Positions 53,160-64,000 of a stretch of DNA of 64,000 nt are shown piece after piece. Positions within the stretch are counted from its first letter, which is position 1. Each line of letters starts with the position of its first letter. The position numbers and the translations under genes were made by a program. This DNA is from Hermatobates lingyangjiaoensis (Eukaryota > Arthropoda > Insecta > Hemiptera > Hermatobatidae): the NCBI GenBank assembly GCA_026182355.1, contig JAPFBL010000365.1, positions 124,001 to 188,000 of the forward strand. The letters are read 5' to 3'. The notes beneath the pieces were generated by a model. The model had not been told where the DNA came from, searched no databases, and saw only the letters and a list, made by a program, of their open reading frames with translations.

Positions 53160-53590
53160 GAAAAAGAAGTATTTAAAGTGTGAAAGAATTCATGGAACAA
53201 GCATTTGAATAAAATAACACAGAGTTTTAAGTTAAATAAAATGTTAAGCAATTAAAAGTTGAGCTGGAGATGGGTTGATGGGAAGGTGAAGGGTTATCCA
53301 GTCCAAGTGGGGCAGTCCTTAGGGGGAAGTCGCTGGACTCGAGCCAGACTAATCTGCTGGTGAGCTAATGAATTTGTTTTGTGCTCATCCTCTTGGTCAT
53401 TGGTTAGCCAAGGCTTAACGTATAATTAACTTAATAAACGGTTAACTTTAGCTTCATATAACTTTACAGTCATTTATTGACAAAGTAGTTGAAAATCATA
53501 CAGAATTCATATTCAAATAATCAAAGAATTGAACAGGCACCTAACAGAAAAGCCTACATTGTGTATCATATATATTTCACTTATGTACTG
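53160..53590. other. No recognisable gene
   Basis: Unassigned sequence, slightly GC-richer at 53260-53370. Confidence 0.5.
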
Positions 53591-53597
53591 ATTATAC

Positions 53598-53700
53598 AGT
53601 AATCCCTTACTTTTTGCGGATAATGGGGACCGAAGACACCCGCGAAAGCGAAAATCCGCGAATAATGGACGCGCCTTTATAAAAGCCTCTAAAGCTCAAA
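53598..53700 (+). mobile_element. Pogo/Tigger-type terminal sequence, one end only
   Basis: CAGTAATCCCTTACTTTTTG, GGGACCGAAGACACCCGCGA, AAATCCGCGAA resembles the GC-rich ends of pogo/Tigger elements, preceded by TA. I see no second end; it borders an AG microsatellite. Confidence 0.45.
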
Positions 53701-53713
53701 CAACGACTTTTCC

Positions 53714-53827
<114 letters not shown>

Positions 53828-54438
53828 CCTGACCTTACAGAATACTGTACTGTGTTGTAAATAAAAACGAAAAACAAAACGAAAAAAATAAGAAATAATT
53901 AATAAAAAAAAAATACGTCTTTACCGACTATAAGGAGAGAAAGAGAGAGAGAGAGAATAAATATATGGTACACTTGGAAGTACCACTGGATTCTACAAAT
54001 ACTAATTTAGTTATTGAGAATTTTGTCCAAAATTTATAACTTTTGGTTACAAACCGATGTTTCATAGACTTTGTTGGATATTCTCAAAGCCTAAGTGACC
54101 CTCAATCTCAATCTCTCAAAGACCCTCAATAACCTCTGCTATTTGCTACACTATTATAATTATTGACAAAAGTATGGACTGTGAAGTAGAAGCAAAATAA
54201 TAGTTTATCACGTCTAGATCAGTTCTTCATTATAATAATATAATAATTACATTATTATAGTCATATAAAACTATTACATAACTAAGATTTTATATAATAG
54301 TTTAATTCTAATAAATGCTGCTTATTTTAAAATTTAACTGAGATAATCGTCAAGTCAGAAATTACGAAACACGTATGCAAATATTTTAAACAAAAAAACC
54401 TGACACCCGGTGAGTGTCCCCATGATAATACTATACTA

Positions 54439-54440
54439 AA

Positions 54441-54487
<47 letters not shown>
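54439..54487 (+). repeat. (AAT)n microsatellite
   Basis: Pure AAT/ATA trinucleotide tract of about 48 bp. Confidence 0.95.
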
Positions 54488-54492
<5 letters not shown>

Positions 54493-54656
54493 AAGAAGGA
54501 GAGTACTAGGATTGATATTATAAGCAGAACTGCAGCCAAAAATACTTATTTATACGTAATTAAACTCAAAACTGAATCTCACATTTGTAATGTTTCTAAG
54601 TTATAATATCTTATTCGAAATTTAGTTGAAACTAAAAGTCTGATCTAAGACATATA

Positions 54657-54894
54657 TACATATTATGTATGATCAAACCACAATAAGAAATGGGAAAACA
54701 AGACTAAGATCTTTCAACCGTAACAAGCGGTCTTCGTCAGAGTCAAAAACCCAACTCAGTTGGGTTTTTGACTCTGACGAAGACCGCTTGTTACGGTTGA
54801 AAGATCTTAGTCTTGTTTTCCCATTTCTTATTGTGGTTTGATCATTGATTGTTGTTTCACGTGTTTATGTGAAATCTTTTTACATATTATGTAT
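54657..54894. mobile_element. HHF-K foldback with 14-bp direct repeats
   Basis: The unit at 54671-54880 is flanked by TACATATTATGTAT (54657-54670, 54881-54894). Cores on minus at 54712-54740 and plus at 54774-54802 (CTGACGA, A, GACCG, CTTGTTA, CGGTT, GAAA), with a palindromic spacer. Arms identical over about 85 bp. The left arm starts at GATCAAACC; the right continues about 45 bp further to GTGAAATCTTTT. Youngest-looking unit in the window. Confidence 0.88.
54774..54802 (+). ncRNA. Hammerhead-like motif (family K)
   Basis: CTGACGA, A, 5-bp hairpin GACCG/CGGTT (one G-U), GAAAG. Part of the near-perfect foldback with target-site duplication. Confidence 0.5.
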
Positions 54895-55113
54895 ATACAT
54901 TATGCATAATATACATGTATGCATGTTAACTCCAGGTAGTTCGATATAGATTGCTGTTTTTAATAATCTTAATTTATAATAATAATTTTTTAATAATAAT
55001 GTTTTTAATAATTTTAATAATATAAGTTGACTAATATTACCTGTTATAATACTAATACTAATAATAATATAAATAATAATATAACCTTTCTTTACATTAC
55101 TATGAACTAGCAA

Positions 55114-55860
55114 CTTAAAAATTCAACAGTACAAAACTCGTTGTTTAACAAAAATTTATAAAAACTTGATTTGAAAGAAAAACATGCACATTTGACTGAA
55201 TTATTTAAGTTTGTTTCACTAAAATTTATAAGCTTTTGTATATTCATGGCTGATTTAAAAAAAAAAAAGGAAGAAACAAATTTTAAAGGGAAAACAAGTT
55301 TGTTAATACGAAATGAAGAAAAGGTGAGTTTGGACTGTATAAATAGAGTGAACAATATTGTGGTGCAGAGACTTTTCTCCGCGAAATATTTGTTATTATA
55401 AAATCTAAATAAAATTGAAGTAACTTATCTGTATATTATTTAAAAGAAAACACTAAGTCAAATTGACATTTACGTTTTCAAAGATTTAAATGAATTTTGG
55501 TTAGAAGTGTTTTGCTAGAGTGGTGTATATACCACAGTAAGAAATACTAAAATGTAACTGAAGTCTTTTGTTCCACAACTGCAGTTGTCGGAGCCACAAA
55601 ATACTCACTCTGAGTGCATTTTGAGAGGCACTATAAAAAAAAGAGGCGTAAAAAGGAAAAGGAGTTGTTTGGTTGGAGAGGAGAGAGCGAAAAAATGGGC
55701 CTAAAACTAATGAAAACATCTTGACCGTGAAATAAAACTATCAGAGAAGGCTATTACGATATTAATAATATTAGGTCTTACGAAATTTCCAATCCTTTAT
55801 CATGTGATATTCACTCAAGAATGAGGAAAAGAAACACCAAGTGTCTACATGAAATATTTT
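55114..55860. other. No recognisable gene
   Basis: Overlapping 76- and 82-codon frames at 55107-55401 on opposite strands and a 72-codon minus frame at 55501-55719; none shows a known domain. Confidence 0.45.
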
Positions 55861-55985
55861 ATTAAACTTTGAAAACTTTCGAACAGTTAGTGTTCATCTT
55901 CAGGCTAGGTCTCCTTACTAAGGTAGTTGTAAACTGAGAATGAACACTAATCATTCGAAACACTTCGTTTTTTCTTGTATTTTTG
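55860..55985. mobile_element. HHF-U inverted pair
   Basis: Minus core at 55877-55903: CTGAAGA, T, GAACA, loop CTAAC, TGTTC, GAAAG. Plus core at 55934-55961: CTGAGAA, T, GAACACTAATCATTC, GAAAC. The arms are divergent but both show the pattern. Confidence 0.6.
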
Positions 55986-55989
55986 GTTA

Positions 55990-57100
55990 TTTCGATTATA
56001 ATTTCATGTATTTAGAAGTGATTTTGTGTTTTATCGGTTTGATATTATAACGGAAATTGGTTAGACACCCATTGGTGGCACTTCGTAACTATAATTAATC
56101 TTTATGACTACAGAAGGTCACGTGGCCGTTGGCGTTTTAGCCGTCTTTGGAGGTTTTTGGGGATTACTAGTAAGGAAAGATTTTGAGAAAGCAGGTTTGG
56201 ATAAGTTGAGAGTTTACTGTGGAATAGTAGCGGTCTTTTAAAGAGTCGCGAACTAAGGGGACTTTAGACTATGTTTGGAATGTAAAATGGGAAATGTCAG
56301 AGTTTTGTAAGTATTTTTGATTGAATGATACACTTTGTTACGTAAAATCATTTCTGTGGATACTTGGTTTTCTTTCCCTTATTCTTATCATGAATATCGA
56401 GTCTAATTTGAATAAAATTATCCTCATTTTTATAGTGTTTAATCATTAAATTTAATTAATGAATATTTGCTATAATTTTCTAATGATATTGATCTTTTAT
56501 GGGAGATCACTTATAGCTCCTCCCTGATTTATAGCTTAGTTCTAATTTATTCATTATGCTAAACAGGCGTTGGGTTAACCCTTCAGTCTTCTGATGTTGG
56601 TGACCACTGAAAAAAGATTTTTTTTCCGGTTAGAGTCTTCTTTTTCAAGCCACTCTGTGAGGCACAACGCCAACTTTATCAGTCATTCTGCTATGTATTA
56701 GTATCTATGGGAGGAAAGTACGTTAGATTAGTACGTTAGTATGCCAACTAGAGTCCGCTCTTTCCTCTTCAGGGGCCATATTTAACTCTTTTCTTCTTCC
56801 AACTTGCATCTGTCTTTTCAAAACAAAACCTGTCCTTTTCCTAGAGAAAAAGTCTGTTTTATCTTGCACTGTCCTTCGGGAGCAGAGATTCATCTTTATC
56901 TACATGATGCAAATGTTTTCCTGTAGATATTCCTTGTCCTTAAGTCTGAGATTGCGGCCCTAAAGATTTTCTTCCATGCGGCTATTCCAGCTTTTCTTTC
57001 ATTTTTTAACTTCTTATTCTACTTTCTAAACATTTTTTCGTTATTTTTGATTTCATCTCAGAAACTAGTTAATCATTTAAACTGTAAATACAGACAATGA
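55990..57100. other. No clearly recognisable gene
   Basis: Mixed-composition sequence, less AT-rich at 56090-56170 and 56560-57000. It may be part of the retroelement whose RT piece follows, but no protein motif is readable. Confidence 0.35.
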
Positions 57101-57118
57101 AACCCGCGTTCACGAGTT

Positions 57119-57304
57119 GAACCATTGGCAATCACACAACTGATTCGGTTTCTTCATTCTGGAAATACAGTTGAACTCGCAATTAGTGAGAGGGATCCCA
57201 CATCCCTTCTGTTTAAGGACTACCACAGTGTTCTTACGAACACGGTCGTCCTCCCAAAAGGGAAAGTATCCTTTTCCCTGGATCAGGGCTCACCACAAGG
57301 GTGA
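57119..57304 (+). pseudogene. Possible LINE reverse transcriptase fragment
   Basis: An open frame reads EPLAITQLIRFLHSGNTVEL, AISERDPTSLLFKDYHSVLT, NTVVLPKGKVSFSLDQGSPQ, G, then stops at 57302. SFSLDQGSPQG has the form of the RT block that precedes GVLSPLL in LINEs. The following SP/LL block is not readable. Clade uncertain; frame and length (61 codons) support a decayed copy. Confidence 0.45.
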
Positions 57305-57349
57305 GTACCATTTTAGAAGCATTCCCAATAATGCTTCCACTCAATGGTG

Positions 57350-58060
57350 AGAGTCAAAATTGAACTCGCAATTTAGCAAAAGACTAAGTAAAAAATATAA
57401 AACTAAAGTTATATTATTCTGGTATGTCTGAAAAGTTATAATTCCTGCTTTAATCAAGCCAATTATGCAAGGGAGGAGGGGGTGAGTTATTTGTATTTAA
57501 AATCCTAAGACTTTTTTTTAATTTTGGTAATTATATATCAGTAATGGTTTTCTACATCAATTATACTACGAACTTAATAAAAATAAAACATTCAAAATAT
57601 AAAAAAAGTATTATTAAAAATATATAAGGAGGAGAATGTTACAACAAATTGTGATAAACGATATTGCATTCCAGTTCACAACCAATTACGTGATATTGAA
57701 AAAACATGTATGTTGCTTTATGTTTCACAATATTTCACAACGGGAATCGTTGTAAAATGGAATGAATTATTTTATCCTCCAATATAAAATTTCATGTCGA
57801 CCTATGAGTGAGCATCAAATTGCAAATAACGTAGATCTACGTGCGATGGATGGAATGTTACAGGTAGATTATTGCAATTCTTAGTATTTACATTTTCCAA
57901 CTAAACGAATCCTAAAATATTCAAATATTTGATTCTTTTTTTGCAATAGGCTTTAGCAGTGGTACGTTTATTAACTCTATTCAGATGTACAAAAGGTTAA
58001 TACCATAGAAGGATCCATCCGTCAGGGAATCAAACCCTTACCTGTACGACTTCAAAGTAA
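57350..58060. other. No recognisable gene
   Basis: AT-rich sequence without assignable features. Confidence 0.5.
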
Positions 58061-58062
58061 AT

Positions 58063-58280
58063 GTATTAGTTACATGCATTTTGTTAATACCACTGAGGTT
58101 AGAATGATTTATATTAGAAATAGGTAAAACCGTCATACCTCGTAAGATGACCATGGAGTCGCAAACCTACTCAGTTGGTTTGTTGCGATCGAAGATCGAC
58201 AACGTCCGAAAGCGCTCCAACGACTCCATGATCATCTTACGAGGTATGAGGGTTTTACCTATTTCTAATATAGTATTAGT
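58063..58280. mobile_element. HHF-T foldback
   Basis: Arms share AAACCGTCATACCTCGTAAG, ATGA. Plus core at 58189-58211: TCGAAGA, T, CGACAACGTCC, GAAAG. The left arm extends to CATGCATTTTGTTAATACC; the right is truncated after CTATTTCTAATATA. Possible 8-bp flanking repeat GTATTAGT (58063-58070, 58273-58280). Confidence 0.7.
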
Positions 58281-58284
58281 GTTA

Positions 58285-58975
58285 TATGAATTACACATTT
58301 CATATCATATTTAATATCAAAAGAAACGAAACAACGATTCCTTATCAATAACTAACCAAAATAATGTTCTAATGTTCGGTAACTGTTTCAAAATATTTGG
58401 TAAGAGCACACTTACACATACACACACACAAACACGACTGCAGAACAGAACTGGTCAATAGAACAACATAAATTAATATCACCTGATCCGTTACCTTATT
58501 TTAAACACTTTCTGGGTAAGATTTCAATTAATATCTTTTAATAGACATAGTTAATAGTAATTTTATTTTAATTACCGTAATTTTGTAGAGTAGAAACAAA
58601 CAAACAAATTATGTATACGTCAGCACCATTAGTGTAAAGAATTCGTGATATTATTTTCGTTTATTATTTTAGTTTAGTTATACAAGTAAATATTTCTATC
58701 TGTTCAATTAATGTTTTGTATGTTATACTTACTTAATCTTAGTCCTACAAGTGTATTATTTTATAATAACTTTGTTGTTGCATACAGGTTATATCCCCTG
58801 TGATACGTGTCAACTTAAATATACTCCCTCATAACAGGGTTATTGTTGTGACGAAAAAAAAACACAAACATATTCTTTGTAATAGGAAATTAAAATAAAT
58901 AATGAAAAAAATGTTTCAAATTTATTAGATATAAACAATGAGATTTTTTGTTGTTAAGTTCACGAGATGGATTGG
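58285..58975. other. No recognisable gene
   Basis: AT-rich; short CA run at about 58416-58431. Confidence 0.5.
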
Positions 58976-59030
58976 ACAACGGGTTTCCACTGTTCATTGT
59001 AGAAACATTTATCAGGAGCTATCCTGACAT
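58950..59030 (-). mobile_element. HHF-Y single motif
   Basis: Minus-strand words at 58984-59015: CTGATAA, A, TGTTTCTACAATGAACA, GTG, GAAAC. A TGTT/AACA stem is possible; GAAAC is offset by three bases. Weaker than other families. Confidence 0.4.
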
Positions 59031-59059
59031 AGGTGACACAATAATAGAATACTGCATGC

Positions 59060-59960
59060 ATTTTAGACTTTATATATAAACAATTTCATACCGAAGTAAG
59101 TAATCAATAAATATAAATAAATTTAACTTTCTAAATAAATCTGTGAAGAAAAAATTTCGTTGCTTTATTCAAACAAATCCTGGCTAACCTGGCCTATTTG
59201 AGTGTTTAAAGAAGGATATTTGTTATTGTATTTAAAATTAAATAGTATATACTAATATATATAGTATATACTAAATAGTAGTATACTACCAAATAATGTA
59301 TTAATATATAATACATTAACTCTATTAGACTCCATATAATGATACGACAGATGTTAGAAACAGATTGACTGACTACAAATCCTGCCAAGGGACAAATAAC
59401 GGTGATTTATGATTTCCTAAATCCTTCAGTCATCCTGTAAGTATATACATTATTGATTCGATTAAGAGATTTAAGGCAGATTGAATATCTGACGCTGTTG
59501 AGAGAATGAAATGAAACATATACATCCAATTAATGTTTTAAAACTTTATACTATATAAGTAATCCATATTCACTTAAGGTTGGTTTGTTTGTTCTAAATC
59601 TATACCGATGACACGGGTCTCTAGTAGGGATGTCTATACATCACTTTACTACTCGCCTAATCTCTACCCTCTTCTGGTGGAATCCACTTAACTTACCTCT
59701 CTTTTCATTATTAGTGCCCTCCAATAGAATCATTCAAAACTCTCAAGTTAGTTATTGAATCTCCTTGACTAAAATATTAATATAGGGGTGAGTAGGAGGT
59801 TGATACGGGGGTGAGACGAGGTTGAAGAAGGGGGTGTGGAGGGATTAGGAGTAGGGGGAGGGATTCTACAAGCCCAATTTAATTACTGTTTATCATTATT
59901 CTACTTCAAAACATCTTACTTTACTTCAAGATCATCTTATCTTATAATTACAAACTTCTT
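59060..59960. other. No recognisable gene
   Basis: TATATACTAA-type low complexity at 59245-59310 and a G-rich stretch (GGGGTGAG, GGGGGAGGG) at 59783-59860; otherwise unassigned. Confidence 0.5.
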
Positions 59961-59966
59961 CAATAT

Positions 59967-60639
59967 TCAATAAACAACAAATTGTAGGGTAAAAATCTAA
60001 TGAAATGGTCTCCACATATAAAAATTTAATGATATAAACAACGCGTTTCGAACACGTAGTGTTCTTCCTCAGTCATTAACTAAAAAATACAATGACACCA
60101 GAGAGTTATCTATAGTACAAAGTAAATAAGTACAAAAATTAATATAAAATAAAATTTGACTAGACTTGACTGGTAATGGAATGGACATGGGTATAGGGTA
60201 CATCTGTTTCTTATTCGAAGGCAGGTACATTTCATTGTAATTTTTTTCTCTTAAAAGTTAGACTAAGCCTTTACATTTTCTTTTAGACTAAGTGTAGGAA
60301 ACATATTGAAAGTATAACACACAGAGCTATAACGAAATATAAACCAATGTCCATTCCATTACCAGTCAGTCTTATTCAAAGGCACTCATCTTTAGGTTCG
60401 TACTTTCCGCCTTATTTTATTTTATATTAATTTTTGTACTTATTTACTTTGTACTATAGATAACTCTCTGGTGTCATTGTATTTTTTAGTTAATGCCTGA
60501 GGAAGAACACTATCTGTACGAAACGCGTTGTTTATATCATTAAATTTTTATATGTGGAGACCATTTCATTAGATTTTTACCCTACAATGAGTAAATACCA
60601 CATAATAACCGATTGCACTACGTTAGAATCAATAAACAA
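59967..60639. mobile_element. HHF-F foldback with 11-bp direct repeats
   Basis: The unit at 59978-60628 is flanked by TCAATAAACAA (59967-59977, 60629-60639). Arms of about 175 bp; cores on minus at 60045-60072 (CTGAGGA, A, GAACAC, GTGTTC, GAAAC) and plus at 60497-60524 (hairpin damaged: CTATCTGTAC). The inner 270 bp is unique. The right arm runs past ATG at 60587 into MSKYHIITDCTTLE. Largest F unit. Confidence 0.8.
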
Positions 60640-60847
60640 TCTTTTAAACCGATGTTCTTCCAATAATCTCGATCTTAACGTCCATAAGTGTTCCATAATA
60701 TCCTATTTTCGCGTTTAAAAACACAAATAATACATCCTTAGAACCTTCTGACCCAAATAAACTCAGAACAGAATCAGGATTTTTGTCTTTAAATTAACAT
60801 TTAATAATCATATATATACTGTAGATTTAAAAAACTGTTGCAAGAAA

Positions 60848-61147
60848 ATGTTTGGTTTTAATTCTAATGTACTGCAATCAGTTATTATGTGGTATTTACT
60901 CATTGTAGGGTAAAAAGCTAATGGTCTCCACATATAAAAATTTAATGGAATAAACAGCGCGTTTCGAACATGTAGTGTTCTTTCTCAGGCATTAACTAAA
61001 GGTTAGTGTCTGTGGTACAACTGACACTCACCCTTGGTTAATACCTGAGAAAGAATGATACGTGTTCGAAATGCGTTGTTTATACGATTAAATTTTTATA
61101 TGTGGAGACCATTTCATTAGCTTTTTACTCTACAATGTTGGGTTTTA
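60848..61147. mobile_element. HHF-F foldback with 13-bp direct repeats
   Basis: The unit at 60861-61134 is flanked by ATGTTTGGTTTTA (60848-60860) and ATGTTGGGTTTTA (61135-61147), one mismatch. Cores on minus at 60961-60988 and plus at 61045-61072 (CTGAGAA, A, GAATGATACGTGTTC, GAAAT). The left arm encodes MSKYHIITDCSTLELK on minus. Confidence 0.75.
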
Positions 61148-61340
61148 TTATAAGAAATTCATATTACTTCAAAGATCCACATAATTTCATTGATCTTTAC
61201 AAATCTCTCGTTCTTATAATTTTAGAATATACCACACACCCGTTTTGAATCCATTTTACTAACATATTCAAATTTACCTGAATCCGTTTATCCCTAATTA
61301 CCTTATGAAGCTTTCCTATAAGTCTAGTTACTCTACAGAT

Positions 61341-61890
61341 CACTGGTTCCCTAAGTGGTCCACATGAACACTCAGAGGCCCATGAGGAAAACTAGTATTT
61401 TAAGGTCCATGGCACGCTGTTAGCGCTCCATGTTAAGTTTATATCAGTATATCAGGATAGCATAACCAAAAATACATCAAAGCATAGAGAGCTCTCCGTT
61501 AGAATATTCAAACATACTAATTAAAACATACTCGTAATGCTCAATATTCAAGTTAGTTTGTTTCAATGTTCCAATGTTTTAAAATGTTCTATTACTCTTT
61601 TTTTGCTATATTAAAAACTGACTCTTTTCCAATTTCTTTCAGCATACTTTATAAAATGTTAATATAGGAATATTTTGTTTCTGTTTTATAAATATTTTTG
61701 TATTTTGAAATCACGTTGTAAATATAATGAAATGAATTCGTATTTACACTTTCCATTTACCTAAATACAAATATTTGTTTAAAAATTGATATGGGTATTG
61801 TTATGTTTTTTAAGTACCCGATGGGGGAGGGGATGGTGCTATAGCTAACTCTCAGGGGGTCCATAAGCAAACGAAGATTGGGAACCCTTG
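61341..61890. mobile_element. Non-autonomous hAT element with 8-bp duplication
   Basis: Left end CACTGGTTCCCTAAGTGGTC, right end complement CAAGGGTTCCCAATCTTCG. Flanked by CTACAGAT (61333-61340) and CTATAGAT (61891-61898), 7 of 8 matching. GGTCCA-type subterminal words at both ends. No transposase. Confidence 0.75.
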
Positions 61891-61899
61891 CTATAGATT

Positions 61900-63300
61900 C
61901 CTCATACTATCCTCTGATTTAATATCACTGATCATATTTCCCACAGAACCTGACATCATACTCTATTCATATAGAAATAATTTAATTGACTGCTCTTACC
62001 TCGTTTCCCAACTACATTTTGACCTTCCATCAAATACTTTGAAAACACCAATTAATCTATGTTCCATCTCATAAAAATAACCATTTGCTTCATTACCCAC
62101 TATCTTGTATGATGTTAAAGTGTAATTGACTGTATAATCGTGTAGAGTTTGTCAATTTTGACATAAATAAATTTAAAAAAGTAACAAAACATCTATTATA
62201 GCTCCATCATTGTGTATTGTGGCTTAACTGCTCCTGACTCAATCTTGTTTGATTTAATTATCATTATCATTATTATATGTGTAAATGGTGCGTATTAGTT
62301 TAGTATGTATTAATTAATCTATGAACTTTAAACTATAAGAAAAAAAGAAAACAAAAGAAGTAAATTCTCTGAGGCCTTTCAGTTTATGCCATCAAAGTGC
62401 AAACAAAGTAAGGGTTTGTCATTAATCTATATAAATAAAAGAAAGGTTTTGTATCTTCATTATTACAAGTGACTCATTTCAAGTCACTTTTTCGTTTTAT
62501 ACAATAGAGAAACCGAATCCATCCTTTTGAAAAATTTCTGTCAGTTTGCTGGTCCAAAAAACTCAGCGACCATACGTTGTCATAGCGAGATGAAACTTTG
62601 ACAGTAGATTTGCGTATATCTAACTTAAAGGCAAAGATTTCAATGGATTGGAAATTCAAAAAAGAAGCAAAATAATGGACTTTTAACTTGTGTTTGGCTA
62701 CCAGTCTTTGTATACACAGGAATACAGGTAAATAGCTAAAATAACAATATTTGTAGGTGTCTAACACAGTTGGAAGGTATTGTTAAAAACAATAATTAAT
62801 TTAATTATTCGTTTAATTTAATTTTTTAATTTCATTTTTAAATTTTAATTATTTTTAATTTTTTTTTACGTTTATCATAATTTGCTCACTTTTAAAAAAA
62901 AAAGTCCTACCTACCCGCGTACTAACACAGAAGTATGCCTAGAATAAAAACAAATTTGAGACCAGTATCCAAAGCTACAAAACGTAAAATAAACTCCAGA
63001 TATAATGACAGTTATAGATTGTATTAATAATTATATTTTCTACTATTCTATAATTTCTAATAATATATTGGAATACAACTTATCATATCAGATTTTTCAT
63101 AAAATACCCGTCAAAGACAGGAACATCTAGTGTTAACATAAAATAGATCTTGTACGCTAAAAGGATTGTGATGCGTATGTAATTAAGTAGATGATTGATA
63201 AGTAAATTAGTTAATTGGACTAAGATTAATCGACTTGATACTATCTTTCATATAAGCAATTATTTAAAAGTTTAGTCAAATTTTGATATTTCAAGGATGA
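61900..63300. other. No recognisable gene
   Basis: AT-rich. A 97-codon minus frame at 62474-62767 shows no motif. TTTAATT-rich low complexity at 62790-62880. Confidence 0.45.
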
Positions 63301-63309
63301 AGTAGAAGA

Positions 63310-63560
63310 TCTACTTGAAAGATTGCCCTAAATAAATATGCCCGCCTTATATCCAGTGCTCCTTTTATAAGGGAGAAATTTAAATATGTAGCATGGTATC
63401 AGATGAGAGTCCATTGATCATAAGATAAAATTTATCGATGACAAAAGCCTTGCTATCCATCCACATTGTCTTGTCCAAGCCCATAATCGAAGCATCAATT
63501 TCCCATAACCCTCTTAAACCGTTATAGAAGTTACCTTTCACCGTGACTCCCTTCCAGAAT
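63310..63560 (+). pseudogene. Jockey-like LINE, degraded C-terminal piece
   Basis: ATATGCCCGCCTTATATCCA, GTGCTCCTTTT corresponds to GTGTGCCCGCCTTATAGCCA, GGGCTCCTTGG at about 9891-9920. Reading gives NKYARLISSAP, and further on LAIHPHCLVQA, which resembles the AHPNPLI motif near the C-terminus of Jockey-type ORF2. Several frame breaks. Confidence 0.6.
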
Positions 63561-63564
63561 ATTT

Positions 63565-64000
63565 CACTAATAGTAGCACGTACCGTTTTCTAATTCATGA
63601 CCTGTGCGAATATACTACTGTGAAACGAGTTTATCACATGTTATGCTTACTGATCTCTTCACTTACCACTAGTTGAGACGTATACTCGTACTATACTGCA
63701 CGCAAATATTTGTAGAGGGATGGTCATCGTACATTTGTTTCATGATTTATGTATCCACAAGTTTCTCGATATGGTAAAGGTAACAATGTAATGGGGTAGT
63801 AATGGAGTGATTATGCGCCTCTAAAATCCTCTAACATTCAACTCAGACTTTCAGCCTTCACAAGGCTACCTTATCAACCTGCTATATGCAGACACAAACG
63901 AAATAGGAGGAGAAGGTGATCAAGGACTGGGCCTGACCACCTTCGCCACACAACCATCCTAATTCCCAAATGCCCTCCTTTAACCCCAGCCCCAATCTAA
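63565..64000. other. No recognisable gene
   Basis: Less AT-rich than most of the window, perhaps the 3' untranslated part of the preceding LINE, but without a poly-A or other end signal. Confidence 0.4.

Noticed and set aside
56155..56175. Second end of the pogo/Tigger-like element (GGGATTACTAG)
   Set aside because: Only about nine bases match; the expected GC-rich subterminal sequence is missing.

Overview
The window reads as nuclear DNA of an animal, most likely an invertebrate. It is AT-rich and crowded with TA, CT/CA, AG and AAT microsatellites. It carries Penelope-like elements (PLEs), Jockey-like and other LINE fragments, hAT and mariner remnants, a tRNA-derived SINE and a two-exon immunoglobulin domain with a 107-nt intron. 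There are no operons, rRNA genes or CRISPR arrays. An arthropod is possible: one SINE copy ends in AACCT repeats, which resemble the arthropod telomere unit. This is weak evidence.

The only credible host gene is an Ig-superfamily gene on the minus strand at 23.4-23.9 kb, of which two exons are visible. Almost everything else is repetitive.

The dominant feature is a large set of short foldback (inverted-pair) units, called HHF families A, B, C and so on in the feature list. Each arm carries a hammerhead-like core: CTGANGA, one extra base, a short hairpin, then GAAA. The hairpin sequence differs between families but stays complementary. Arms point outward and commonly end in a TA microsatellite. 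At least eight units are flanked by direct repeats of 11-15 bp that look like target-site duplications. Several families also encode a PLE-like N-terminal peptide (such as FNDTCLKEDLLPIYTNI) next to the motif, and PLE C-terminal fragments (YVDD reverse transcriptase, GIY-YIG endonuclease) occur at 29.9-30.5, 42.0-44.3 and 45.1-45.5 kb. The simplest reading is a radiation of PLE-derived, mostly non-autonomous inverted dimers.

Layout: 0-14.6 kb is HHF units with a LINE fragment at 9.6-10.1 kb. 14.6-22.6 kb holds HHF-F, A and H units, a mariner remnant with a paralogous empty site, and a 139-bp tandem repeat. 23-28 kb holds the Ig exons, a GC-richer island, a SINE and HHF-T units. 29-31.5 kb holds HHF-H, a PLE and a LINE RT fragment. 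32.3-32.9 kb is a 650-bp CT/CACT tract. 34-37 kb holds a hAT remnant, a LINE tail and a SINE piece. 38-50 kb is the densest PLE/HHF zone. 50-64 kb holds a TA-flanked MITE, two hAT copies with 8-bp duplications, a near-perfect HHF-K hairpin, and HHF-T and F units.
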